Source: DASUGM01 sp036274055 (GTDB lineage: Bacteria; Acidobacteriota; Vicinamibacteria; Vicinamibacterales; SCN-69-37). From it: a stretch of DNA of 51,997 nucleotides. Numbering within the stretch: position 1 is the stretch's first letter; the number at the start of each line of letters is the position of its first letter. The translations under genes were made by a program, and so were the position numbers. Positions 33,811 to 42,431 of the stretch are shown here, in pieces. The DNA lies in NCBI GenBank assembly GCA_036274055.1, contig DASUGM010000167.1, positions 1 through 51,997 of the forward strand. The letters run 5' to 3'. The notes beneath the pieces are model-generated. The model worked only from the letters and a program-made list of their open reading frames with translations. It was not told where the DNA came from and made no database searches.

Positions 33811-35057
33811 GATGGGGACCGGTCGCGGCGCACGCTGTGATCGAACGCCACGACACCGCGCACCGATGCCTGGTACGGCACCACGTCGCCTTCGGACTTG
33901 CTGACGACATCCAGGGTCACCACGTCGTACTTGATCGCGTGTCCCTCGTCGGTGCGGATCGACAAGCCGATGCGATACTCGCCCTCGACCAGCGGCAGCG
34001 CTCGGACCTCAGCGACCAGTTCCAGCGGCTCATCGGGCGTCGCGGCATACGGGCCAGTGGCGACGCGCAGGTCGAGGACGCCGATCCGTCGATTCATCGA
34101 ATCGTGGATCAAGACGGCGATTTCGTGAAAGCGCATCGCCTCGGTCACGACGGCTTTGACACGGAACTCCGCGGCCGCACCGCTGACGACGACGTGCGGC
34201 GCGAAGCCAAACGCCTCGAGCCGCGCGTTTGGCGACAGCTCGATCGCATGGTCAAGGGCGCCGCGCGCGAAGAACTTGGCGTCGTCGAGATACGCGCGCA
34301 CCTCGTCGTCGACCGGACCGAAGCCGAGGACCTGACCGTGCGCGATCCGCAGAGCGCGGCGGCACAACATCTGGATCGAGGTCAGGTCATGACTGACCAG
34401 AATCACCGTCCGGCCTTCGCGAGTGACGTCCCCCATCTTGCCGAGGCACTTCTTTTGAAATGCGGTGTCGCCGACCGCCAGCACTTCGTCGACCAGCAGA
34501 ATCTCCGGCTCGAGATGGGCGGCGACGGCAAAGGCGAGCCGCACGGCCATCCCGCTCGAATAGTGCTTGACCGGGGTGTCGATGAACCGCTCGACTTCGG
34601 CAAACGCGACGATCTCGTCGAAGCGCTGCCGGATCTCGCGGCGGTGCATGCCGAGGATCGCGCCGTTGAGGTAAACGTTGTCGCGGCCGCTCAGCTCAGG
34701 ATGGAAACCGGTGCCGACTTCAAGGAGTGACCCGACACGGCCGAACAACTCGGCTCGGCCCTCGGTCGGCTTGGTGATCCGGGACAGCACCTTGAGCAGC
34801 GTGCTCTTGCCCGCGCCATTCCTGCCGATGATGCCGACCGCTTCGCCATGTTTCAGCTCGAACGACAGGTTGCGCAGTGCCCAGAACGTCCTCGCGTTGT
34901 CGGCGGCGGCGGCTTCGCGGTTGAACCAGGCGCGGGCTTTGCGCCACGGCCTGGCGATCGACGCCGCCAACTCGTCACCGAGCAGGCCGCTGCTGATCGC
35001 CGGCGCCATGTCGTAGCGCTTTCCGAGGCCTTCCACGCGAACGGCGATGGCGCTCAT
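33807..35057 (-). CDS. wzt: ABC transporter ATPase with carbohydrate-binding C-terminus (Wzt)
   Basis: Wzt powers export of a finished, lipid-linked polysaccharide across the inner membrane together with Wzm. The 416-residue protein has Walker A GRNGAGKST at 78-86, the Q-loop region, signature HYSSGMAVRLAFA at about 165-177 and Walker B ILLVDE at 186-191. Residues from about 260 form a beta-rich domain with AEFRVKAVV and GEYRIGLSIR, as in Wzt C-terminal domains, which recognise the capped non-reducing end of the chain. Such capping is often a methyl or other group, which fits the methyltransferases in this locus. It lies 3 bp after wzm. Confidence 0.93.
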   Translation of the reverse strand: MSAIAVRVEGLGKRYDMAPAISSGLLGDELAASIARPWRKARAWFNREAAAADNARTFWALRNLSFELKHGEAVGIIGRNGAGKSTLLKVLSRITKPTEGRAELFGRVGSLLEVGTGFHPELSGRDNVYLNGAILGMHRREIRQRFDEIVAFAEVERFIDTPVKHYSSGMAVRLAFAVAAHLEPEILLVDEVLAVGDTAFQKKCLGKMGDVTREGRTVILVSHDLTSIQMLCRRALRIAHGQVLGFGPVDDEVRAYLDDAKFFARGALDHAIELSPNARLEAFGFAPHVVVSGAAAEFRVKAVVTEAMRFHEIAVLIHDSMNRRIGVLDLRVATGPYAATPDEPLELVAEVRALPLVEGEYRIGLSIRTDEGHAIKYDVVTLDVVSKSEGDVVPYQASVRGVVAFDHSVRRDRSPS

Positions 35058-35060
35058 GAC

Positions 35061-35996
35061 TCAGACGATGTCGGCAAACGAATCTTCGGTGCGGCGGAAG
35101 TAGGCCCAGCCGCCAAGCAGCAGCACCACCACTGTCACGAGTGACGTGCCGACGAGCCCCGCGGGAAAGGCGCCCGCACCGAGCACCGCCCAGCGGAAGC
35201 CGTCGACGATGCCGGCAAGTGGATTCAGACCGTAGAGCCACCCCCAGTCGCCGAGTCGCTCAGTGACCAACCGGCTCGAGTACGCGACCGGTGAGGCGTA
35301 CAGCCAGATCTGGACGAGAAACGGCACGACGTAGGTGACGTCGCGGTAGCGCACATTCAGCGCCGCGAACCACAGGCCGATGCCTAGCGCCGCGCCCATG
35401 GCCAGCAGCAACAGGCCGGGCAGCGCGATCAGCCGCCACGTCGGCAGATAGGCGTAGTAACCCATGATCGCCAGCAGGATGACGAATGAGCAGGCGAAGT
35501 CGACAAGCGCACTCGCTGTGCCCGACAGCGGAATCAGAACGCGTGGGAAGTAGACCTTGTTGATCAGGTTGGCCTGGCCCACGACGCTGGCGGTGACCCG
35601 CGCAACGGCGCCGGCGAACAAATTCCATGGCAACAGCGCGGTGAACGAAAACAGCGGATACGGCACGCCGTCCGACGGCAGCTTTGCCAGACCGCCGAAC
35701 ACGACGCTGAAGATCACCATCGTCGTGAGCGGTTGAAGAATCGCCCAGGAGGCGCCAAGCGCGGTCTGACGGTAGCGGACCTTGAGGTCGCGCCAGGTGA
35801 GGAAGTACAGCAGCTCGCGGTAGGCCCAGACGTCGCGCAGTCCTTGCCGCAGACCGGTGGCGGTCTGGTCGATGACCAGCGATGGCGTCACCCGCGTTGT
35901 TTCAACGGTTGACGGCACCTGAGCGAGGGCTTTGTCCAAGACAAAAAGGAGGTCGGGGGACGGGGGTGTTTGGCGTGAGCCACCCCCGTCCCCCAT
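35061..35996 (-). CDS. wzm: ABC-2 type polysaccharide export permease (Wzm)
   Basis: The permease partner of Wzt, with six predicted membrane helices. The conserved start of the domain is RELLYFLTWRDLKVRYRQTALGASWAILQPL, followed by LFAGAVARVTASVVGQANLINKVYFPR, the ABC-2 block of O-antigen and teichoic acid exporters. The open frame begins at ATG 35996, but that ATG lies within a palindromic repeat and the first 20 residues (Gly- and Pro-rich) are translated repeat. The real start is probably an alternative codon further in, such as TTG 35939 or GTG 35918. The ABC-2 domain begins near residue 45. Confidence 0.88.
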   Translation of the reverse strand: MGDGGGSRQTPPSPDLLFVLDKALAQVPSTVETTRVTPSLVIDQTATGLRQGLRDVWAYRELLYFLTWRDLKVRYRQTALGASWAILQPLTTMVIFSVVFGGLAKLPSDGVPYPLFSFTALLPWNLFAGAVARVTASVVGQANLINKVYFPRVLIPLSGTASALVDFACSFVILLAIMGYYAYLPTWRLIALPGLLLLAMGAALGIGLWFAALNVRYRDVTYVVPFLVQIWLYASPVAYSSRLVTERLGDWGWLYGLNPLAGIVDGFRWAVLGAGAFPAGLVGTSLVTVVVLLLGGWAYFRRTEDSFADIV

Positions 35997-35999
35997 CGT
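35951..35999. repeat. Dispersed palindromic repeat, copy 2 (hairpin between wzc and wzm)
   Basis: A perfect 14-bp stem (35955-35968 with 35981-35994) and a 12-base loop. On the minus strand it follows the wzc stop by 17 bases and is followed by a T-rich stretch (CTTTTTG), so it may reduce read-through into wzm/wzt. It matches the element at 4468-4513, including part of the loop, in opposite orientation. Confidence 0.65.
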
Positions 36000-36011
36000 G
36001 CGAGAACGGGA

Positions 36012-38267
36012 TCAGGCGCGGCTGTTCGAGCGCTGATAGTACTTCGCGTATTCCTTACGGTAGTAGGGCGCGTAGTAGTACGAGTGCTTCGTCAGGTTGA
36101 CGCGGTTCAACACCGCGCCGACGAACTTGGCGTTGGCGCCGCGTAGCTGGTCGATCGCGACCATGGCGTTCTGGCGCGGCGTCATCTCCGAGCCAATCAC
36201 GAAGAGCACGCCGCCGGCGGAGTTGGCGATCAACGCCGCGTCGGTCACCGGCATCACTGGAGGCGCGTCGATGATCACCCAGTCGAAGCGGCGCTTCAGC
36301 TCGGCGAACAGGTCATCGTATTTCTTCGAACCGAGCAGCTCGGCGGGGTTTGGCGGGATATGACCGGCCGACAGCACCCAGAGATTCTCGACGGACGTCG
36401 CGCGGGTCGCGTCCGACAGCGTCGCTTCGCCGACCAGCACGTTCGACAAGCCCGGTTCCTGCGAACGGCCGAGCGCCTCATGCAGGCGCGGACGCCGCAT
36501 ATCGGCGTCGACGACGACGGTCCGCTGCCCGGCTTGCGCAATCGCGATCGCCAGGCTGCTCGAGACCAGCGTCTTCCCTTCGTGCGGGCCCGTGCTGGTG
36601 ATCACGAGCGAGCGCGCGCCCTCGTCGGCTGACGAGAACAGCACGGCGGTGCGCACGCCGCGAATCGCCTCGCCAAACGACGGCGGCACATCAGCGTGAA
36701 GCATCAGCGATTCGCCGCCGTGGTCGGAGGACGCCTTGACCGCGGGAATCATCCCGAGGAACGGAACATCGAGGTGCTGCTTGATTTCCTCCGGCGCCTT
36801 GATGCGGCTGTCGAAGTACTCGAACCCGAAGGCGAGACCGAGCGCCAGCACCAGACCGCCGAGCGCCGACGTCACCAGGTCGCGCTGCGTCTGCGGCAGC
36901 ACCGGCCAGGTCGGTTCCTCGGCCCAGTCGATCGGCGTGATGTTGGTGCCGCGGTAGTCTCGCGAGACGTTCGCTTCTTTGGTCTTCAACAGCAGGGTCT
37001 CATAGAGCTCGCGATTGCTTTTGGCGTCGCGTTCGAGTTTGTTGTACTCGAGACTCTTCCGGTCGAGGCTGCTGACCTCACCCTGCTGCGCGTTCAGGCT
37101 GGCGACCAGCCCCTCTTCGCGGCTCTTGGCGGTGAGATAGGTCGAGCGCACCGAGCTGACGACCTTGCCGATTTCGCTGGCGAGGTCGGCTTTGAGCGAG
37201 CCAATCGCGTTGTTGACCTCGACCATCGACTGCATCCGCTCGCCGATACCCTGGGCGGTGAGGCGCGCTTTCTCCTGCTCCTTCCCCTGCAACAGCGACT
37301 TGATCTTCTGCACGGCTTCACTGCCGAGCACCGCCGGAAAGCCGTCGAGGGGCTCGTGGTTGCGCTCCATCTGCTCGAGCGCCTTGACGTTGGCCTCGGC
37401 GGTGATCCGCTCGAGCCGCGCGTTGACGACTTGCGAGTTCAACGCGTTGAGCTTCTGGACGACGATGTTCTGCTTGTCGTCGACGGCCGCGGCGTTGTGG
37501 CTCACCTTGTAGTCGAGCAACTGCTGCTCGCTCTGATCGACGAGCAGCTTCTGTGCCTGCACCTGCTGGATCAGGAATTCGTTGGTCTGAGCCGACGCCG
37601 CCGAGCGCATCTCGACGTTGTAGTTGACGTACTGCTTGGCGAATTCGTTGGCCGCGCGCTGCGCAAAATGCGCGTCGGGCGAGCGGAAACGCAGCTCGAC
37701 GATACGCGACTGACGGGCGAGCGTGGGATTCAACCGGCCCGCCAGGCTGGCGGCGACCGCGGCAACCTCGGCGTCGGCGGCCTCGTCGGCGGTCGGTTCG
37801 GCCACCGGCGCGACCCGCTCCGGCGTCGTCGGCGCGACCATCGACGAGACCGACGACATCGCCGCACTGACGGCGCCGCTGACGCTGAACGACATGCCGC
37901 TGGCCTGCGGCACGTGCTCGATTTCGTTCTGCGCTTTCAGCGCCTTGGCGACTTTCAGCGCCAGCGCCCGGCTCTTCAGCAGCCGGATTTGCGTCGGATA
38001 GAAGTCGTCGGACGTCCAGCCATCGCGTTCGTTCACGACCGAGTCGAGCGTCGTGTTGCGGCGCGCCTCGGGCTCGACCAGCATCGGCGTCGTTGCTTCG
38101 TAGATCGGCACCGTCCTGAGCGAGCCAATCGCGCCGGACAGAAACACCAGCAGGAAGCCCGGCATCGCGACCCATCGGCGCTTGTAGAGCGTGCGCAGAT
38201 AGTCGGTCGGATGGAAGGCGCGCGATGGCGTCTGGCGCGGAGTGTGAGCAGCTGGGGGTTGGGCCAT
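36012..38267 (-). CDS. Wzc-like polysaccharide copolymerase with bacterial tyrosine kinase domain
   Basis: This protein controls chain length and export by cycling between phosphorylated and dephosphorylated states in the inner membrane. Numbered from the TTG alternative start at 38282 (756 residues): TM1 near 37-57, a coiled-coil periplasmic region to about 440, TM2 near 470-489 with the Pro-rich TWPVLPQ before it, then a BY-kinase with Walker A GPHEGKT (565-571), A' VVDADMRRPR (590-599) and Walker B IIDAPP (670-675). A C-terminal cluster of eight tyrosines between 735 and 749 is the autophosphorylation tail. I favour ATG 38267, which gives 751 residues. It directly abuts the Wza-like gene. 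Confidence 0.93.
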   Translation of the reverse strand: MAQPPAAHTPRQTPSRAFHPTDYLRTLYKRRWVAMPGFLLVFLSGAIGSLRTVPIYEATTPMLVEPEARRNTTLDSVVNERDGWTSDDFYPTQIRLLKSRALALKVAKALKAQNEIEHVPQASGMSFSVSGAVSAAMSSVSSMVAPTTPERVAPVAEPTADEAADAEVAAVAASLAGRLNPTLARQSRIVELRFRSPDAHFAQRAANEFAKQYVNYNVEMRSAASAQTNEFLIQQVQAQKLLVDQSEQQLLDYKVSHNAAAVDDKQNIVVQKLNALNSQVVNARLERITAEANVKALEQMERNHEPLDGFPAVLGSEAVQKIKSLLQGKEQEKARLTAQGIGERMQSMVEVNNAIGSLKADLASEIGKVVSSVRSTYLTAKSREEGLVASLNAQQGEVSSLDRKSLEYNKLERDAKSNRELYETLLLKTKEANVSRDYRGTNITPIDWAEEPTWPVLPQTQRDLVTSALGGLVLALGLAFGFEYFDSRIKAPEEIKQHLDVPFLGMIPAVKASSDHGGESLMLHADVPPSFGEAIRGVRTAVLFSSADEGARSLVITSTGPHEGKTLVSSSLAIAIAQAGQRTVVVDADMRRPRLHEALGRSQEPGLSNVLVGEATLSDATRATSVENLWVLSAGHIPPNPAELLGSKKYDDLFAELKRRFDWVIIDAPPVMPVTDAALIANSAGGVLFVIGSEMTPRQNAMVAIDQLRGANAKFVGAVLNRVNLTKHSYYYAPYYRKEYAKYYQRSNSRA

Positions 38268-38282
38268 GGGAGTTTTCTTCAA

Positions 38283-39086
38283 CTACATCTTTCGCTTCGG
38301 GACGTAGATCACATCGCCTGGCAGGACAATGAATTTGTTGATGTCCTTCGTCAGTTTCTCGTCGACGCGCTTACCGGCGCGGGTCACCTGGATTCGATTC
38401 GACGCGCCGAGTTCGGTGACGCCGCCGACCAGCGAGAGGACCTTGGTCAACGTCATGTCCTTCTCAACGCTGACGGCGCCGGGAGCGGTGACGAAACCCG
38501 TGATGTACACCTGCTCGGCCTTGGGCACGAAGAGGTGGTCGCCGTCGTACATGGGCAGGTTCGTCTCGCCCGACTCGATGTCCCGGCGGCTGACGGTCAG
38601 CGACTCGCGTTCAGCGCCCGGCGTCTCCGGCCGGCGCGTGATCACCAGTTCGTCGCCGGCGTTCGGCGCCGCGCCACCGGCCTGCAGCAGCGTCGCGAAG
38701 ACGGTGGTCTCGCCGGCAAATGAATACGCCCCGCCTTTGATGACTGCGCCAGCGACGGTCACCGTTTTGCTCTCGAGCTGCTTGAGATCGATCATGATCT
38801 GCGGCGCGCGCGTGAGCACTTTTTCGGCGACCAGATCGGCGCCGACTTTCGCCGCCAGCTCCGTCGACGTCATGCCGGCCACTTTGATCTTGCCGAGGTA
38901 CGGATAGTTGATCGTTCCCTCGGTGTCGACGACGAACTCGGTCGCGCCGATGTCGATGTTGGCGACGACGATTTTCAGCTGGTCGCCGGTGGAAATCCTG
39001 GGACTTTGTGGTGCCGCAAACATCGCGGCCTGGCCGCCGATCGCCAGCACGGCCGCCAACAGTCCCGCGCGAAGTCTAGAAGCCAT
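38283..39086 (-). CDS. Polysaccharide export outer-membrane protein (Wza-like, SLBB)
   Basis: The 267-residue protein (ATG 39086) has a signal peptide ending AMFAA, then the Poly_export domain SPRISTGDQLKIVVANIDIG and YPYLGKIKVAGMTSTELA, followed by two SLBB-type beta-grasp repeats (VAGAVIKGGAYSFAG and ITGFVTAPGAVSVE). It forms the periplasmic and outer-membrane channel that works with Wzc. There is no lipobox Cys after the signal, unlike E. coli Wza, and it lacks the C-terminal amphipathic helix, so the beta-barrel protein encoded just upstream may supply the outer-membrane pore. The start overlaps that gene by 11 bp. Confidence 0.9.
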   Translation of the reverse strand: MASRLRAGLLAAVLAIGGQAAMFAAPQSPRISTGDQLKIVVANIDIGATEFVVDTEGTINYPYLGKIKVAGMTSTELAAKVGADLVAEKVLTRAPQIMIDLKQLESKTVTVAGAVIKGGAYSFAGETTVFATLLQAGGAAPNAGDELVITRRPETPGAERESLTVSRRDIESGETNLPMYDGDHLFVPKAEQVYITGFVTAPGAVSVEKDMTLTKVLSLVGGVTELGASNRIQVTRAGKRVDEKLTKDINKFIVLPGDVIYVPKRKM

Positions 39087-40311
39087 ACGAGACCGTGCCT
39101 CCCGCACGGAAACCGGAATAGCGCCGCGAGAAAATGTCCGACGTGCGCTGGGCGTGATCGAAGTCGAAACCGACGCGCATGCCGCTGGCCAGCGTCCGGC
39201 CGAGGCCGGTGCCGAGCACGCGCATGTTGTCTTCCCTGCTCAGCCGCTCGAGGCCCTCCAGGCTGCGCAGCGCGCGATAGCCGAGCCGCGTGTACGCCGC
39301 CCGGCCGGCGATGTCCCAGCCGCCGCCGATGCCCTGATTGACGGTAACGTCGCCGCCCGTCGTGACGAAATACGGCGTCAGCGGATCGACCGAGTAATCA
39401 ACATCGCGCAACACCTTGAACGCGACCTTCAGACGCTCTCGCGCCATGAAACGGAGATTGACGTCGGCGACGAGGCCGCTGAAGTCCGGGACCTCCTCGT
39501 GGCGCGCGCTGAAGCTGCGGAAGCCGACGTAGGCAGTGCCGGAAAACAACGCGTCGCGCGTGAATTCGACACCAGGGAGCACCGCGACGCTGTCGCTGTC
39601 GCGTTCGGTCGCGGTTTCAAACCGATCCTGACGGACGTCGCTGCGGACGACAAACGTTGTCAACGGAGAAAAGAGAAAATTGAACCGCACGGTGGCGCCG
39701 TTGGTCTCCCTATCCAACTGATGCGCAAACGCCGTCCCAACCAGCTCATCGTCGTCGAACCGCAGGGTCGAGCGGAGCGCCTCGACGTCCAGCGACGTCC
39801 GGACGCCCACGGGCACGAGCACGCCGAGCACGACATCGACACCGGTGCGTGGCACGCGTGCGTCGGTCTCGGCGTTGAGGCGCTGATGACTGTTCAGATA
39901 ACCGGCCGCGACATGCGGCGTGAAGTGCACCGTGCGCACTTCGACTCGGCCCTTCTGGCCGAAATCCGTCGAGCGCTGGTTCTCGGCCTTGTGGAAATAC
40001 GTGAATCCGACCAGGGTCTGGCCGCTGAAGTAAACCCGGCCGGCGCGCAGCCACGAGTCCACCTGCGGCCCTCCGCTGATGGTGAAGTCGCGCGACGGCG
40101 CGATCGGCGTGTTGAAGACGTTGGAATCGACGCCGACATTGCTGATTAACAGCTTCGGCTCGAGGGCCAGCGGGCCCCAATGCCATCGGGCCGACTGACC
40201 GTCGGGACCGGGACCCGATTGCGGGTCGGATCCCGACTGGCCAGAGGCTGGCGCCGCCAGTCCAAGAACGACGAGACACACGCCCACGAAAATCGAATGG
40301 AGGCGATCCAT
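39076..40311 (-). CDS. Outer-membrane beta-barrel protein of a polysaccharide locus
   Basis: A 411-residue protein with a signal peptide (cleavage after ASG) and alternating hydrophobic/aromatic strands throughout, ending GGTVSYGF with the terminal Phe that the BAM machinery recognises. The pattern matches the beta-barrel proteins found beside Wza/Wzc genes in exopolysaccharide loci. Here it could form the outer-membrane pore for the glycan, because the adjacent Wza-like protein lacks its own helix barrel; that is inference. ATG 40311 is the start. The 134-bp gap upstream contains no clear promoter. Confidence 0.78.
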   Translation of the reverse strand: MDRLHSIFVGVCLVVLGLAAPASGQSGSDPQSGPGPDGQSARWHWGPLALEPKLLISNVGVDSNVFNTPIAPSRDFTISGGPQVDSWLRAGRVYFSGQTLVGFTYFHKAENQRSTDFGQKGRVEVRTVHFTPHVAAGYLNSHQRLNAETDARVPRTGVDVVLGVLVPVGVRTSLDVEALRSTLRFDDDELVGTAFAHQLDRETNGATVRFNFLFSPLTTFVVRSDVRQDRFETATERDSDSVAVLPGVEFTRDALFSGTAYVGFRSFSARHEEVPDFSGLVADVNLRFMARERLKVAFKVLRDVDYSVDPLTPYFVTTGGDVTVNQGIGGGWDIAGRAAYTRLGYRALRSLEGLERLSREDNMRVLGTGLGRTLASGMRVGFDFDHAQRTSDIFSRRYSGFRAGGTVSYGF

Positions 40312-40445
40312 GGCTTTGCTGTTTATCGTCGCGTCCGGCTCGGGTGGGGAGGGGGACCCGGACCGAACGCGACACCTTTCAGGAGAACGAGCGAAGATCG
40401 AATGTAACCGCTTAAGGGTCTATCACTTACCAGAACGACTCGGAA

Positions 40446-40895
40446 TTACTGACTGGCGCTCCGGGTCGCGAGAGCAATTGCGGCTGCCGTGCCGGCACCG
40501 GCCGCGAGCAACCACTGGGACGCCTGTTTCCTGCCGCATTCGATGACGACGTTGGTCTTCGACGGGTTGGCGGCCGAGAGCGTGAACGGACCTTCCGTGC
40601 ACAGCACTTTGCCCTGACGGGTCCCGGGGTTGTTCTGCACGAGCTCGACGAGATAGCGGCGCGCCATCTCGACGTTGCGGAATTCGAACTGGCCCTGCGG
40701 ATTCAGCGTTTCGGTCGATGTGACCTGCCCGCTCGCCGCATCGCGCAGCTGGATGGTGTACCTGTCGAACGGCTTCTTCGCTTCATCGGTCGCCTTGCCC
40801 GCGATGCTGCCCGCCCCCTGCTGAGCGAACGCAGGTGACAGCCCCACAGCCATCGACGCGGCAAGCGCCATCGTCACTACTTTTCGGGTGATCAT
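40446..40895 (-). CDS. Small secreted protein with a beta-sandwich repeat and C-terminal helix
   Basis: A 149-residue protein (ATG 40895). A signal peptide MITRKVVTMALAASMAVGLS ending AFA is followed by a carboxypeptidase-regulatory-like beta-sandwich (GSIAGKATDEAKKPF, TETLNPQGQFEFRNV), two cysteines (KVLC and VIEC) that could form a disulfide, and a final hydrophobic helix WLLAAGAGTAAAIALATR. I do not recognise a specific family. Its position between the NtrC-like regulator and the outer-membrane barrel suggests an accessory envelope or sensing role in glycan export. The longer frame to 40940 lacks a signal. Confidence 0.6.
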   Translation of the reverse strand: MITRKVVTMALAASMAVGLSPAFAQQGAGSIAGKATDEAKKPFDRYTIQLRDAASGQVTSTETLNPQGQFEFRNVEMARRYLVELVQNNPGTRQGKVLCTEGPFTLSAANPSKTNVVIECGRKQASQWLLAAGAGTAAAIALATRSASQ

Positions 40896-40951
40896 CTCCC
40901 TACCCTTTCCATCTTCCACCGCGTGGAAGAAAGTCTCCAAGACAGAGTGTA

Positions 40952-40980
40952 ATTTTCAGCCATGGCTTCGGTTTCGTCAA
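40952..40980 (-). promoter_or_regulatory. Candidate sigma-70 promoter for the small secreted protein
   Basis: TTGACG (revcomp of 40975-40980) lies 17 bp from GAAAAT (revcomp of 40952-40957) in the 146-bp gap between the NtrC-like gene and the small secreted gene. The -10 match is modest. It may allow expression of the export genes without the sigma-54 start. Confidence 0.3.
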
Positions 40981-41041
40981 GGACAGGAAGTGTCAGAACT
41001 GTGAAATTACCGAGCAAAAATGACGAAAACCGTAACCTCGA

Positions 41042-42427
41042 TCAACGTCGGCCGCCAACCAGCGCGCGCGCGACCTTAAGCTGCCGGACCTTCCGATACA
41101 GATTTGTTCGCTGGATGCCGAGCGCCTTGGCGGCCTCACCCATCCGGCCCTGGTGCCTTACAAGAACGGCACTGATGCAGTCCCGCTCGAACCGCGCCCG
41201 GGCTTCCTTCAAGCTGACACCCGCCTCGATCGGGCTGGCACCGCCCTCCAGACGTGCGTGCTCGAGCACGTCGTCGAGTTGAATCACCGGCTTTGACGAC
41301 GAGCGCACCAGCGTGTCCACCAGGTTGGTGAGCTCTGTCGCGTTGCCGTGCCACGGAAGCGCACCGAGCAGCGCGAGCGCCGACCGGCTGAACGTCCGCG
41401 TTGGCGTGCCTTCGCGCGCGCAGGCCTGGCTGAGCAAGTGCGCGGCCAGCATCGGCAGGTCCTCCCGGCGTCGCCGCAGCGGCGGGACGTCGATTCTGAC
41501 ACCCACGAGCCGGTCGTAGAGATCGCGCCGAAGCCGTCCTTCGGCGAGCGTCGCGTCGATGCCCGGGTCGCAGGCGGCAATCGGGCGGATGTCGATATCC
41601 ACCGGGCCGTTCTCGTCGACCAGCCAGGCTTCGCGGTCGCGCAGCAGACGCGCCAATCGCATCTGGACCCGCGCCGGGGCCTCGGCGATGTTGGTGAGCA
41701 GCAGCGTCCCCCGCTGTGCCTGCCACACGCACGAATCCTTGGTGATGTGCTCGACCGCGGGTCGCAACGTCGCTTCCTTGCGATCGGCAAGCACGCCAAA
41801 CAGGCGCAGTTCCAGATCGGCCGCCGAATCGCCGTCGCACCGGACGGCGACGAAGCTATCCGGCGAGAGATGCCCGCTGGCCGCGTGGACGGCCCGCGCG
41901 GTCAATCCCCGCCCGGTGCCCGATTCGCCGCAAACCAGCACGCCGCTGCGGGTCAGCGCCGCGCCGCGCACCTGCTCCATCACATGCCGCATGGCGGCCG
42001 ACTGGGCGAACAGCGTGTGCGTCAGCGAAGGCCGCGGCATTCCACTGGTCGGGTCCCACGCGCCGACGTCGCGCGCATTGGCGACAATGACGGCGAGGTC
42101 GCGTTCATCGAACGGCCACGGCAGCAAGTCGGTGGCGCCGGCCTGGAGCGCTTCGCTCGCGCCCGCGGGATTCGCCGGGTCGATGATCGCGGCCACGGCA
42201 ATGTGTCCGCCCTGCGCGCGAATGACACGAATCACGCTGGTCGCGGCGCTGCGATCGGCGAGATCGACGACGCACACCGCGGACCGGTGCTCGGCCAGCA
42301 GGCGCTGGGTGTCCGCCAAATCATGCGCCACTGTCACTGGCACGCCGGCGCGAGCGAGCCGCTCCCGCACGCCGGAGCGCTCACGCGCCAGCGGTTGCAC
42401 GAACAGAAGCGAGGTCGCCTGGGACAT
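41042..42427 (-). CDS. Degenerate NtrC-like regulator (receiver-like, AAA+ and Fis-type domains)
   Basis: A 461-residue protein with NtrC architecture: an N-terminal receiver-like fold (Asp55 in VCVVDLADRS but weak acidic pocket), an AAA+ core, and a Fis/HTH_8 helix-turn-helix GEAAKALGIQRTNLYRKVRQL. The core is not normal. Walker A is GESGTGRG (residues 167-174) with Arg for the Lys, Walker B reads GTLLLTNIAE (240-249) without the Asp-Glu, and the sigma-54 contact loop GAFTGA is absent after LFGVLADRKEATLR. The Arg-finger region RLRRDLYDRLVGV and WHGNATEL remain. It probably binds DNA and/or ligands without driving open complex formation. Confidence 0.75.
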   Translation of the reverse strand: MSQATSLLFVQPLARERSGVRERLARAGVPVTVAHDLADTQRLLAEHRSAVCVVDLADRSAATSVIRVIRAQGGHIAVAAIIDPANPAGASEALQAGATDLLPWPFDERDLAVIVANARDVGAWDPTSGMPRPSLTHTLFAQSAAMRHVMEQVRGAALTRSGVLVCGESGTGRGLTARAVHAASGHLSPDSFVAVRCDGDSAADLELRLFGVLADRKEATLRPAVEHITKDSCVWQAQRGTLLLTNIAEAPARVQMRLARLLRDREAWLVDENGPVDIDIRPIAACDPGIDATLAEGRLRRDLYDRLVGVRIDVPPLRRRREDLPMLAAHLLSQACAREGTPTRTFSRSALALLGALPWHGNATELTNLVDTLVRSSSKPVIQLDDVLEHARLEGGASPIEAGVSLKEARARFERDCISAVLVRHQGRMGEAAKALGIQRTNLYRKVRQLKVARALVGGRR

Positions 42428-42431
42428 GACG

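Noticed and set aside
36696..38723. A 675-codon plus-strand open frame opposite the Wzc-like gene
   Set aside because: Arg/Asp/Leu-rich antisense translation with no recognisable domain; the minus strand encodes an unmistakable Wzc-like kinase.
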